This document shows positions 50,893 through 63,102 of a DNA stretch of 64,000 nucleotides, in pieces. Below the pieces are notes generated by a model. It was given only the letters and a program-made list of their open reading frames with translations, was not told the DNA's origin and did not search any database. Position 1 is the first letter of the stretch, and the number at the start of each line of letters is the position of its first letter. This stretch comes from Tetrahymena thermophila SB210 (Eukaryota; Ciliophora; Oligohymenophorea; Hymenostomatida; Tetrahymenidae), in the NCBI RefSeq assembly GCF_000189635.1, contig NW_002476121.1, positions 186,001 through 250,000 of the forward strand. Direction: 5' to 3'. The translations under genes and the position numbers were made by a program.

Positions 50893-53507
50893 TCAAATAG
50901 TTTATTCAACATGTCTAAGTAAATCGATAAAAGTTTCCAGAATAAAAGACCTTCTGATCTCATAGAGCTCCTATTTTCTTTTTAAAGCTGAAGAATGGCA
51001 TTCGATTTCCATTTCATTTCCACTGCTTTCTTAATTGGAAATTCCATTTTTTTGTTTCAAAAGTTCTTGTTCGTATTATTCTTCTGATTCTATTTACAAT
51101 TTTTCCTTTTCTGAGTTTTTGTCGTTATTAAGATTGTCTTTCTATTTTTATTCTTCTTCTTCAATCATTTCTTTCTTTTCTTCTTCTATTTTCATTTAAC
51201 CTTCTTGCTCCTCACTATTAATCTTATCTCCTTCTTTTTATCTGTCTTAATTTAGATTTTAAATGTTATTAGAATCGGATTTTTAAGAGAAGCTTTTTGA
51301 TTTATTTATAGACGACGTTACAGCTGTTGACTCTGTCTATGATTCATTATTATCCTTATTTATTGATGAAAGTTCACTATCCTTGAGCAATGTCTCATTT
51401 TGAACTTTAACTAAACTATTATCACCCTCATCTTCTTTATGAAGATGATTTTATTTGTTCTATACTATATCTTCTTCTTCATCCATATTCTTTAAAAAAT
51501 AAAAATAATTCAATTAAATTTGTAATTACAAAATAAAAAAATAATTCTCAATATTTAAATCTTTTTGAAAATAAATTAAATAAATACTTCATCTTAACAT
51601 GCTAAATCAATATCGCAGCTTGTATCTTTATTATAGTGGTCTCCACTCTTTTATCCCTCTTCTTCTCCCATAGTCCCTTCTGGTCTCTTAGATTTTTATG
51701 GAGGAGTTTTGAGAATTCTATCTTCTTTTTTCAAAGAAGTGATGTTTTCCATTTAAGACTCTTCTTTTAAATTGGAATGATTAAGATTTTTATTGAATTT
51801 TTCCAATATTAATTAATCCCTACGCCTAAAAATATCTTCATCTGGTAAGTGTAATATTTATAGTAATTTCATGCAAGATTCCTCAATAAATTCAGTTTTT
51901 ATTGGTATTCCCTTTTTATAGAATCCTAATTCTCCTCCTCCATTATTCTCACCTAAAATACTGGTTAGATGTTCTTCATTATGGGCTAATAAAAATTTAT
52001 CTACATTTTAATAAAATAAATTCATAAAATTTTATTTTGCATTTATCTTAAAATAATATTTTTTTACGTAAAATCTAATTTTAAGAATTGTAGGAATCAT
52101 CATCTCTAAATTATCTTAGCAAATTTCCATGAGAAACAAATCCTGTATTTTAGCTTTATTTTTAAAATAATTAATGAAACTGTTTAAAAAATCTTTTAAA
52201 TAAATAAATTTAACAAAAAAAATATTTAAAAGAGTGTTTATTCTTAAATAAATCATACCAGTCAGTGCATTTGCAATTTTCAGAGCAAGGTACTCCAGCT
52301 TAAAAACACTCACAATACTTTTTCATACAGCCACTACGTTTGCATGCACAACCCTAAATATTTTCGAAAAGAGTAAATTAAAATATAAAGTTGAAAAGTA
52401 TAAATGAAGACATCATTGACTCCTTGTCTTGTTTGTTTGAATATAGGTTAAATAAAATTTAAATTTAATTGTTAAAGAAAACAAATTAAGAATTCAAAAA
52501 AATTTAGGATTTGTAATCTTGCGGAAATTTGTTAAAATTTTAAAAAGTTGAATGATTTGATAAAAAATATCTTCAATATGCATGTCATAAATTGTGTTAT
52601 TGACTAAAAAATCTATTTTTAATACTTCTGCAATAAACCTAAATCAACTTAAATTAATCATATTTGATTCACTTAAATAAAAATAAAACTTATAAAAGCA
52701 TGTTTTATTATTTTATTGAAAAGATTTTATTCCTTCTATTTAAAATGTTTAGTATTTCTTATATAAATGAAATGAATTTTAATAATTATGAATTCTTTTT
52801 ACTTTGTTATGTTTGCCTAAATTTAAAGGATCAACAACTTTTGATGCGGTCTCTTGCTTTTAACTAATTTTAGGTAGAAAGGCTGTAGGATTCTTTACGA
52901 GAGTATTTTATATTGCTTAATTACGCCATCCCTTTTGAGATTATTCAAAATTAATTTTAATCAAATATTCTCATTTATTTTGATTTTAAAAAATTTTATA
53001 AGTTAGACTATCATCTATTTGTAAAAATGGCAAAATGAATTTATTTTACTTCTGATTAATCATTATTCTTGCAGCTAACACAATGGCATCCATTACAATA
53101 AACTCCAGCAGCATAACATTCACAATACAATTTGATGCATTAAGACTGTTTACAATTACACTTTTTCGATGTATAACCAGGTTTTTATTATTGGGAGCTA
53201 AAATTGCTATTAACTAAAGAACCGCTATTCTGCTAATACTACTATTATTAATTTTAAACCCTTTATTTTTCAAGCAACTGCTATGGCAGATTATCTAACT
53301 ACAATTGCTATAAAAAATCTTCTCCTACTATTTATTTATAAAAGTATAATTTATAAGAAATGGATCATACCAAATAGGATAAGTTAGTAAAAATATCTTT
53401 TGTTCAATCAAAAAAGGTTGCTCATTTACAAAATGGTATAACTAATAATAATTAAATTTTATACTTGGATTTTTGCTTATAAAATTTCTACCTTATGAAC
53501 TTTGCAT
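50893..53507 (-). CDS. CXC-domain protein, LIN54/tesmin/TSO1-like
   Basis: DNA-binding protein of the LIN54 family, which recognises CHR-type promoter elements in MuvB/DREAM complexes. The first CXC motif (53170-53060) reads KKCNCKQSQCIKLYCECYAA then CNGCHCVSCKN. The linker exon (about 52900-52810) reads AIQNTLVKNPTAFLPKI, the family RNPxAFxPKI signature. The second CXC motif (about 52360-52258) reads GCACKRSGCMKKYCECFQAG then CSENCKCTD. A Gln-rich N-terminus precedes them. A C-terminal part (DKFLLAHNEEHLTSILGENN; TEFIEESCMKLLQILHLPDE) and a long Glu/Lys/Gln-rich acidic tail follow, ending LLRHVEQTI. The start at 53507 (MQSSQGRNFISKNP) and the first intron are tentative; the exon just after CXC2 is not resolved. 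Confidence 0.88.
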
Positions 53508-54472
53508 ATATTATTGAAAATAGTGCCAATATGTTAGTTATTCTTCTTTTATTTTTCCTTTTAAATTACTTTTTATAAAGGAGTGTATTATCAAAAAGGA
53601 TAAAACTGTGTATGTGTGAGTGTTTAAGTATGTATTTATGTATTTATGAATGTATATATGTATGATTGATTATGATTATTTTTAAATGAATCAATCAGGT
53701 TAGTAAAAATTAATTAAAATGTAAAATTGTATGAATAAACTAATTTTTTGTATGTCTTTTAGCTTCTTTTCATGACTAATCAATTATCTCAAATAATAAG
53801 TTTTTTTCTGTTGCTTAGCAGTCAATCTCAATTTTAAAAAGTAAATTTCAAACTCAATAACAATATGTGATGCATAATTTTTGGTGATGTTTTTTATCAT
53901 GAATAAAATTTTTAATTTTTCTAAATTTTTCTCCCCTCCTTAAAATCTATTATTCTTTTTCCGCTAATTATTAACTTTTTTTAAATATAATTTTTTAAAA
54001 TGCAAACAAAAAATAGGTCAGAAGACAACACAGACGACATAGAGAATTCAAAAATAAGATTTTGTACAATTTTATCTAAGTTTTGAAAAATGAAATATCT
54101 TTTTTTATTTTATTTTTTATTTAAAAATTAATAAATTTAAAATGATGAATTATAAAACGATAACTAACTTTTTAATATAAATTTAGATTAAAATTCTATT
54201 TATTTGTCTTATTTGTAAATAAAAAGGCATAGTCGAATTAACTAAAATAAGTTTTCAAAAAGTTAATTTTAATTTTTTTAATTTTAAAATATGAGAAAGC
54301 AGCTTTTCTCTGAAGTTTTACTGTGAGTGAATTAATTATTTTAAAACTTAAATTATTATATTCAATTTGAAAAAATTAATTTATTATTTTAATTCAATTT
54401 AAATTTATTACTGATAAGAATTAATAACTTTATTATGATTTTAAATGCTTTTTTTAATAGATTTGTAATTTT
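53508..54472. other. AT-rich intergenic DNA
   Basis: No coding signal. Near 53610-53680 an imperfect TGTATTTATGTA/TGAATGTATATA tract is present. Confidence 0.5.
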
Positions 54473-56700
54473 TCATTCTTGATCGGAATTTTCTGAATTT
54501 TCTTCTCCAGATTCATCTGAATTTTATCCAACTCTATTTCTATTACCCTTTCTTCTAGCATTTGGAGGATTTAAGCTTTTATGTCTCTCTAAAACTTTTT
54601 GCTTTAATATGTCCAACTAATTTAATTGATTTTATTATAATAAATAAATATTAATATTAGCTTTCAAGATTTTAACTGAATAGTAAAGCCTATGGTCAGT
54701 AAAATTAAATTCTTACTTTAAAAAATCTGAAAACCATATTGAATATATTAGTTGATATTCAGGTTTTTGTTAAAATAATTAAAAGAAATATTAAAGTTAA
54801 ATATTTTTTAAAACTTTTTTATAAAATTTGAAAAACTCATCTATAAAAATAATTAATTTTTAATTGTTAAAATAAAATAAAATTAAATAAATAAAGTTGT
54901 ATGCATTTATTTAGGTTTTTTTAGATTGAAATATTTATTGAATTTAAATATTTACTGGGTTAGCTCCTGTGCTTGTAAGTTTGATGCTTCCTGGATCATC
55001 TGATTTACCTTTACCAGGGTTTAATCCTCCTTTCACAACTGTAACGGTCTTTCTTAGCCTAATTTTAGGATTTCTAATTTCATCCAGGAGTGCACCTTAA
55101 ATATAAATTAAAAATAGTTTTTTTAAATAGAAAACTCAAGTATAAGCAATAAAAATATTTATTTTTTAAATTACCTCTACCACCTGATGAAGTAGTAGCC
55201 TATTAAGGTTCCTGCTAAGGTACTGCAGGCATTTATCCCATAGGTGGGGGTGGTGGAATACCAACAGATGGTGCTTGTGGGATACTCATAGTAGGAGCAG
55301 GTGGTATATTTACTGAAGGAGCCTGTGGAATATTCATTGAAGGAGCTTATGGTACATTCATTTGAGGAGCAGGAGGAACATTATTATTTTGATATTGTTA
55401 ATATTACTGATTTTATTAATTATTTTGATTAGGAGCCTGTTGATAATTATTTTATTATGATTATTATTGGTTATTTTAATTTTAAGATTAGCTGCTTGGT
55501 TGAGCATTTGCATATGGATCAGGAAGTGTGGGGTTTTATATCAACCAAGCTGATGGTTAAATCAAATCTTAACCTCCATAATCAATATCAAAATCTTCTG
55601 CAACTCCATCCAATCCGAAATCTAAAGGAATGGAAACAGCATTATCAACTTTTTTAGTTTCAGGAACATAAGTAAGCTCTGATCTTTAATATGCAGTTAG
55701 TTAATTGCTGATACCTACAGGAGCTACTTGTAAATTAATTTGATTAGTGTCATCAGGCTTGACACGCTGCTACTACTTACTTTCGTCAATAATGAGGTTA
55801 TCTATTTGCTAGTATTTCTATATATATTTATACAAATGTTTATTGATAAGAATTAAACAGAAATCATATTATTTTAAGGCAATTTTTCAATTTGTATTAA
55901 AATATAGTTAATACTCTATAAGGATTGATATTTGTGTTCAAAACCAACAAACTTTCAGCGCACTTAATTTTCTTAGGATAAGTTCCTACTCCGAAGAATT
56001 TTTCCTGTTTAAGTTAAATTAAATTAAGAATCTTTTTTTATTAACTTTAATTTAATTCTACCTTTAAAGGAAGTTTTCTGTTTTCTACTGGATTTTTTTC
56101 TCTAGACTTGAATTTTCCGTATGAAATGTTCAATATTTAATAAAGATCATCTGGTCTACTCTATTATAAAAAATTGGCTACATAAATACTTAAGACAGAC
56201 AAACAAAATGAAAATCAATTCGGTTTTAAAAAATAAAATATTCATTTCAAATATTTAGTCAGTCATCAAAAATAAAATTCAATTACATTGTCAATGATAG
56301 GTCCTACTTATTCAGGATCATTTTTTAGCTAATATCCGAATTAGGTCTCAAATTTAGAGATATTATGCTTTTGTTTATAATCTTATAATATTGATTTTTT
56401 ATTTTCATGAGTAAACTTGTACTTTTGTACAAAAGACGAAGGACTAACAAAAGTAATAGCTTTCTTCTATTCTTATAAAGCTGCAATCTTTTTTTGGCAG
56501 ATATGAATTCTGTCTAAATATTATTAGATCTTGTTTTTATACTAATTTTGTTGATTATCAAATCTCTAAATAACATAACTAAGAGTCTCGTCTAACATAG
56601 AAAGATTCGAAAGAGTCTTTTCTAAACCTTCGTATTAACTCATGTCTGTATTAGACATTGTTATTTTATTATGCTAAATACTATTTCCAACAGATACCAT
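54473..56700 (-). CDS. WASH complex subunit 1 (WASH1) homologue
   Basis: Nucleation-promoting factor that activates Arp2/3 on endosomes. In-frame starts exist at 56700 (MVSVGNSIQHNK) and 56658 (MSNTDMSQYEG); the longer is given. The N-terminal WAHD1 helical domain shows VIQRFDNQQNQYKNKIQQYL, IHICQKKIAALQEQKKAITF and VSPSSFVQKYKF. Later SRPDDLYQILNISYGKFKS and EKFFGVGTYPKKIKCAESLL follow. A Gln/Asn stretch leads to a proline-rich segment of repeated (Q/P)AP-S-x-N-I-P units and PPPPPMGQMP. The WH2 motif ALLDEIRNPKIRLRKT binds actin. The connector and acidic end lie in a separate last exon: LDILKQKVLERHKS, then DESGEENSENSDQE. WAHD1, Pro-rich and VCA order is that of WASH rather than WASP or SCAR. 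Several short introns; not every border was fixed. Confidence 0.88.
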
Positions 56701-57288
56701 TTTTAGAATATTAACTTGAGGTAATTTTACTTTCTAAATTACTAATAAGCAAAATATGTATCTTTTGATATTTATTTCTATTAATGTTTTATTGTCTCAA
56801 TTAATTAATTGATTAATGAATTCTTGTTTTTTTCTTAAAATTTTAGATTTATCAAAATCATCTATCAAATAAGCAAGCAAATAATTACCTCCCTAATCAT
56901 CAAAATTTTACTTTCAAGATGATCATACATCAAAAAAGCTCATCCAAACAATGAAATAATCTTATTGTTATTATAAATCTATTTAATTTTGTAATATTTC
57001 TTTTACATTTCTAAAAGAACATGTCTTAGTATTTCTAAAGATAAATTGTAAAGGAAGAAAGCAAAATAATAAGTTTAAAATATTAATCGAAATAAATAAA
57101 ATATAATTTAAATTAAATTAAATTAACTTGAATAATTAAATTTTGCTTGAATTTTGAATAAAATTATTTTATAGCAAAAAGTAAATTTTAATATTACTTT
57201 AATAAAAGGCACAAAATAAATCATAAAATATAAAAAAACCAAAATAATTTAACAAGCTAAAAAAAGTATTATTAGAAGATGACCTCTT

Positions 57289-57478
57289 TCATATTTTTCT
57301 GAAAGCTAAAAAAATATTTTAATTTAATCCTTTGCTTGTTTGCTTGTTGGATTTTCTATTCAAAGTGTTAAAGTCTTTCCTTAGCTGATCAAAATCTTGA
57401 TTTAATTATTCATCTATAATATTTAAATGGTTAGCTAATGATTATTATAAGGGTGATGATGTAGATTAAGTATTTTTT
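57289..57478 (-). CDS. possible small coiled-coil protein, 3' exon only
   Basis: A frame ending at the TGA complement 57289 reads STSSPLQQSLANHLNIIDEQ, then NQDFDQLRKDFNTLNRKSNK and QTSKGLNQ. Composition and heptad-like Leu/Ile spacing are those of real local proteins. No ATG was found in this frame, so an upstream exon would be needed. I do not recognise it. Confidence 0.35.
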
Positions 57479-57810
57479 TTAGTTTTGATTAGTATAATTA
57501 AAAATAGATTTACTTTTCTTCAAATAAATTCAAATATTATAAAGATTTTAATTTAATTTTATTAATTATATTTATTTAATCTTTTATAAAATATCTTGAT
57601 ATAAAATTAATCTAAGCTTACTCTTAATCAAACTGTAAATATGTTTTTAAGCTAATTTAAAATATATATTAATATTTTATGTTTTTTATAATTTTCAATT
57701 TAAATATTAAATTTGTAAATAATATGTTTCAAGTCTAATTTTAGTAATTTTTTTATTATTTATCACTTAAAAAGACATTATAAAATAACTTAATAAATAT
57801 ATCATTTGAA

Positions 57811-57838
57811 AATAAAAATAAATAAATAAATAAATAAT
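57811..57838. repeat. AAAT microsatellite
   Basis: About six AAAT/ATAA units in a row. Confidence 0.85.
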
Positions 57839-57956
57839 TAAAGTAATTAACAGTAAAAGCTTTTAAAAAAGTTGATTTATTTTGATAGTATAGAACATAC
57901 AATATTTTTACTATAAAGGAAAGTATATTTTATGTAAAATTAATATATTATTGGGA

Positions 57957-57976
57957 ATGATTGATTGATTGATTAT
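57957..57976. repeat. GATT microsatellite
   Basis: Four to five GATT units in a row. Confidence 0.85.
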
Positions 57977-58257
57977 ATTTGATTTATCTGTTTGTAGAAA
58001 ATTATTCTTAATCAAGCCGTAAAACTATCTTTTAATTACTTACTATATATTTTGAATTAGTTATTATCTTAATTTATGTATTTATTTATTTATATAATTA
58101 GTTATTATAATTAACTAAGAAAGTAAATGCTAAATTAATTAATCAATTAATAGATTTAAGCCAAATTGAGTGAGATATAATTGCAGTAATTAAACTTTAT
58201 TTAAACTCTACTAGGGCAATTTAGCAAACTTACTTCATTAATATATAATTGAATATT

Positions 58258-60321
58258 TCACTATTCATCTCCTTATTTTTTGATCCATTTAACTCTTTTT
58301 CCTTCTTACCATTCACCTTCTCTTTCTTATCCATTAGATCCAATATAAATACCTTTACCATGTTATTTACCATTTTCCCAATTTCCTTAATATTTTCTAC
58401 CATCTGGCCATTCAAAAACACCATAGCCATGTTTCCTGTTATTTAAAAAATATCAATCAGTTTTTATACTAAATATAAGTCAAGTCAAATCAAATCAAAT
58501 TAGATAATTGAATAAAATATAAAAATATTCATTACTTATCTTCTAAGTATTAGCCTGTATATTTTCTTCCATCTGCCCATTAAAATTCTCCGTTACCATC
58601 CCTTTATTATGTAAAATATTTTTAACAAACCAAACTAAACTAAGTCAAGTATAATTTATTACATTTTATTATTTTTCCATTCGCCTACGAATTTTCTTCC
58701 ATCAGCCCATTCATAAGTACCATGTCCATGAATCTAGTAATTATTATTTCAAATATAATAAATAAATAAATAAATTAACAACTCAAAAACTAAATATACA
58801 ATCTAAATTAAAAAATTACATTATTGTTCCAGAATTAGCCTTCATATGTTGAACCATCAGCCCAGTTAAATTTACCCTTTCCGTGCTTCTTACCCATTTC
58901 ATATTCACCAGCATATTTAGCTCCATCTGGCCATGTTTCAACACCATATCCATGTTGTTTATCTTCATACCATGAACCATCATAACGGGCACCATCAGTA
59001 TGGTTGTAAAAACCTTTTCCATGAGCTTTATCATCTTTCCATTCTCCTTCGTAGACGTCACCATCTGCATGAATAAGTCTTCCTTTTCCATTAGCCATAT
59101 TATCTCTCCAATAGCCTTTAAATTAAGAAATATAGTTAATGTACCATTTAAGAAAACTTAATAAAAATAGAGTAGGAAAATAAATGATTTTAGTTTAAAA
59201 ATATTTATCAAAAATAACAAAATTAATATTAAATTTAACATAGTTATTTTAACGCTTTTTTTAATTTAAATAAAAAATTATGAACATTTTTTAAAATTTT
59301 TGATGAAATGGAATAATTTCAAGTTATGATGTTGATAAAGGATTTATGGATAAAATCGATGATAAAGAAAGAAAGATAGATAAATAATTTTACCTTCATA
59401 GAATGAACCGTCGTTCCAATATTACTTACCTCTTCCGTGTCTATTTTAATAAATAAGAATTAATAAAAATAATTTTATTTCAAAAGAAAAAATGAAATGA
59501 TCCTATAAATTAAAAATAAAAATTCCTATTTGATTTTCAAGCTTGAGATTTGGTATTAATATCATAATTATTATTTTTAACAAATCAATATAACTATCTA
59601 TTATTAGTTAATTAGAGGTTTATTATTTTTTTGACTTTGTTTGTAAATAGTAATTTAAATATCAAACACTAATTATTCTCTAGTTAAAAAATATATCATA
59701 ACTCTAAAAATTCTTTGTCAATTTAATAATAAAGTTTCTTTCTTTCATTCATTTATTATTTACTAATTTATTGATTTACCTTTATCCATTCTTCCATTAC
59801 CCAATGTAAACAGCTGCATTTTCAAATTCAAATGGACCTAGGAATGGCAAATTCTTATCTTCATCCTAATCTTTATCGTAAATAAATGGTCCTTATCTTT
59901 CGTAAGTTTTTTTTGTTGAAGAGTTTTCGTATTAAGGAACTTCTTATATACGTCTTGCAGTTGCTTAGCTAGGAGAGTGAAGTTCAATCAGCTTAACTTA
60001 TTCCTTATCAGTAACATTTTTTAAATCCCACTAATGTGCATTCGATGTTTATTATTGCTAGGTGTTATCATCAAAATTTTCCTTTTCAGATTTAGCATCT
60101 AATTGAGCATCAGAGCTAGGCTTTTATTTAATTTCAGTTTAACTAGAATTTGCATTATGGACAACATGATTTTTATTTTTGTTTTCTGGTAGGGCAGTTG
60201 TATCATCACCACCTTCGTTTTCTTCAAATATCTTTTCAGCAGGGGTAGCTGGCTAATTGCGGTTTAAATCTACTTCTTCAGCGTTCTATCCACCTGGTCC
60301 TCCACTGCAACAATTTCCCAT
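58258..60321 (-). CDS. acylated MORN-repeat protein
   Basis: Starts [20 protein letters not shown]: Gly2 in an N-myristoylation context followed by two Cys that could be palmitoylated, so a membrane location is likely. A polar region of about 170 residues ([40 protein letters not shown]) is followed by about nine MORN repeats: [127 protein letters not shown] and [19 protein letters not shown]. Exon 1 is 59780-60321; introns lie within or between repeats at short intervals. The last repeat is degenerate and the end is basic ([13 protein letters not shown]). MORN proteins bind phospholipids and shape cortical or ciliary structures; the specific role is open. Confidence 0.92.
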
Positions 60322-61167
60322 AATTTTGCTTTTAAATAATTTTCTTTAAAAAAGTTTGCTGTTGTTTATTATTTGATTTTAATTGCTAACTTCTAAGTTA
60401 TTTTCTTATTTTTCTTTTTAATTTCTTAAATTTTTTTATATAGTTTTCTTTATTTTCTTATCCAATTTTTTTCTGTTTGATGATTAAAATTAAATAAACA
60501 CTGAGAAAGCAAACAAACAAACAAACAAACTAACTAACAAATAAACCCTTACTATTTTTCAAATAATTCCTGTTATCGATTATAAATTGTTAGCCTTAAC
60601 ATTTCTATTTTTATTTTTCAGTTTTTTGTTTGAATTAAAAAATGACAAATAAATTACAAAATTATACAAACTTAAAGAATTAGTAGCTTAAATACCTATT
60701 TCATAATTAGCTTCGAACAGACAAGGGTTCTTTGTTATTTTTAACGCAACTTTTTAAGACTCTAAAATATGAAAATAGACAGAAAGCTAGCTCTCTCTAA
60801 GTAGCATAAAAAACCAAACAAATATTTCTATTAAAAATTTATTTTTGAAGTCAAACTGTAAACATATTTGCAACATAATTATGCAATTCATATTCAAAGC
60901 AGCAGATAAATTTTATTTATTTATTTATTTTTTCTAAAAAAAAAGTTTAAAATAATTAATAAACTTTACTTCTTATCCATTGATTTGATAAAAATTTGAA
61001 ATAACTAATTAATTTTATACAATCTTATTATTATAAAATTGAATTTATTTAATAATTTATTAAAATAAATACTATCTAAAACAAATTTAGTGTAATAATT
61101 TTAATCTAATTTTTTTAAAGATTTCTTATTAATAAATTAAATAAATGTTTTTGTTAATTTGTACAAA
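60322..61167. other. AT-rich spacer
   Basis: Promoter side of the MORN gene and 3' flank of RRF... wait-free of coding signal; holds an AAAC microsatellite at 60510-60540. Confidence 0.5.
60510..60540. repeat. AAAC/TAAC microsatellite
   Basis: Five AAAC units followed by two TAAC units, about 190 bases upstream of the MORN gene start. Confidence 0.85.
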
Positions 61168-62327
61168 TCAAGAAGAAATAATTTCTTTTTCTTTGATTTT
61201 CAATAAATTATCTAATTCAGCAACGAATTTATTGTGAATATTATCAACTTCTTTTTCAGCTTCTTTAATGAAATCCTCGCTTTCGAATTTCTTATATCCC
61301 TTGATCTATTTATTTATTTATTTAGTTAAAAAATTTTTAATTTTTAATACAAAATCCCATTTAAATAATATATTTTCAATAACTTACCATATCCTGACCA
61401 GTTTAACGGTGTTTTCTGAGTAAATTTTTAGCTTTATCAACAACACTCTTAGCAGCTTTAATAGTTGCATCTTTAATTTCCTTGGTATTTCCTCCTACCA
61501 TTGTGCAGGTTATTATTTTGCCTTCTCTCTTCAATTAGAGATTCAAATCAGAATTTTCTAAAATCTTGATTAATATTATTTTAAAGTTAATAAACAAGTA
61601 TTTATAACTATATTAATTCATTCATTATTTATTCAAAGTAAGAAATATTTAACTTACTTTGTGAATAGCACCTACTAAGGCATCATCATAGATATTTAAT
61701 TAAACTGTAGTAACAGCCTTAGATACTATTTAACATAGCTCAGTTAAAGGAGTTTTTTCGCCATAAGCAACAACAGATAACTTTTCGAACATATCTGGAG
61801 TCAGTCTACCAGTTTTAAGTTTAGCTAATTCAGCCTTATTTATAATATATTTAATAAACTTAATTGAAAAATATATAATAATAGATTAATAAATAAGCTA
61901 TTTATGTATCTAACAATAAAAACGGCAAATTTTCTTTGAGTTAAAATATTTATAATAAGTATGTCTGCTAATAGCATTAAATTAAAATTTTATTTTATAA
62001 TAACAAATTCTTAAAAAAATATGAAGTTGTTCATACTTTAGTATGATCTAATTATGCCTTCATGGTTTCTTCAACAGGAGTTAAATCAATAGTGCCTTAA
62101 GGAGTTTCTCTAGTTTCCTTTTCTTTTTGCTTTTCAATCTTTTCTTATTTTTTCTTGCCAACTTTTGTAGAAAAATCAAATTGAGCTATGCTTAAAAAGT
62201 TTTATTGTTTGTTAATCTTCTACAAAACAAAAAAGTTCTGTCTTCTTTAATTTATCAAGCCATTTTTAAAGAATGCAAGAGCTCTACTTTTTAGCATTCC
62301 TTTACTTGCTTCTACTAGTTTGTTCAT
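61168..62327 (-). CDS. mitochondrial ribosome recycling factor
   Basis: Splits post-termination ribosomes together with EF-G2 in the organelle. The start at 62327 gives MNKLVEASKGMLKSRALAFF, a basic presequence-like leader, then a charged linker (KKKQEKIEKQKEKETRETPQ). The RRF core is: DLTPVEETMKAQLDHTK, AELAKLKTGRLTPDMFEKLS, VVAYGEKTPLTELCQIVSKA, TTVQLNIYDDALVGAIHK, ILENSDLNLQLKREGKIITC, MVGGNTKEIKDATIKAAKSV, NLLRKHRQTGQDMIKGYKKF and the end EAEKEVDNIHNKFVAELDNL with LLKIKEKEIISS. The motifs TGR..P, V..YG..TPL and KE.EI are diagnostic. Four exons; introns include GTAAGT after AIHK (near 61657) and one near 61306-61386. The long leader marks it as organellar, as expected since eukaryotic cytosolic ribosomes do not use RRF. 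Confidence 0.9.
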
Positions 62328-63102
62328 TTCTAACTTTGCTTAAAAGAATTTTTATTTTATTAAATATTTATTAAATTATTAAATGACTGATTTGAAAAGG
62401 ATATATTTAATAGATAAATTTTTATTTTAAATAAGGTCTATTTAAAGTATAATTAAAATTTTCTATTCATAGTAAGTACATTTTATTATAAATTTATTAT
62501 AGAAGTATTCTATAAGTAGATCTTTTTATTTTTAAGAATTAAGCTAATCAATAATTAAGATAAAATACCATTTTTTAATAGTTATTATGAATTAATCAAC
62601 TTTCTTTGCAAAAAATAAAATGTATAAAAGTCTTCATTAATCAAAATTTAATTTTTTAAAATTAGCAATTTCATTAAATTATTAAATTGATAAAATAAAT
62701 TATAATTTTTATTTAATTAAAAAAATTTTTCCATATTTTTTATTTTTTTAGTTGAATTAAATAATGGTTAAAATTTAATATTAATATCTAATATAAAATA
62801 CTCATTTACATTCTTAATGTTTTAGAGCAAGAATTTTAAAGAAATAGCATAAATTATTTTAAATAATAGATAAATAAGTAAACTAAAATACATAGTTTCT
62901 ATATGAAATTTTAATTAAAAAAGAGTAGAAAAATAAGTAAGTATCTAAAATCAACAAATCAAATATTGAAGTTTTAAATTTTTTTATTTTTGAGTAGAAT
63001 TTATTTTATCTGATATAAACAGTAAATACTAATATATTTTTTGAGGATGTAATGCATTAATAAATATCTCAATATTAAATTTTATTATTATTTGATAGTT
63101 TT
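62328..63102. other. AT-rich spacer
   Basis: Nothing recognised between two minus-strand genes. Confidence 0.5.

Larger units (their letters stand above)
56701..58257. other. AT-rich spacer with a possible short gene and repeats
   Basis: Mostly non-coding. Contains a coding-like fragment at 57289-57478 and the AAAT and ATTG microsatellites listed below. Nothing else recognised. Confidence 0.45.

Noticed and set aside
50759-50965. Plus-strand Leu/Phe/Cys-rich frame
   Set aside because: Derived from the TTTG/TTAG repeat tract and the antisense end of the CXC gene.
58816-59091. Met-rich minus-strand frame in the MORN region
   Set aside because: Frame-shifted reading of MORN repeats; the neighbouring frame gives the GxxxxxDGxxYEGxW pattern.
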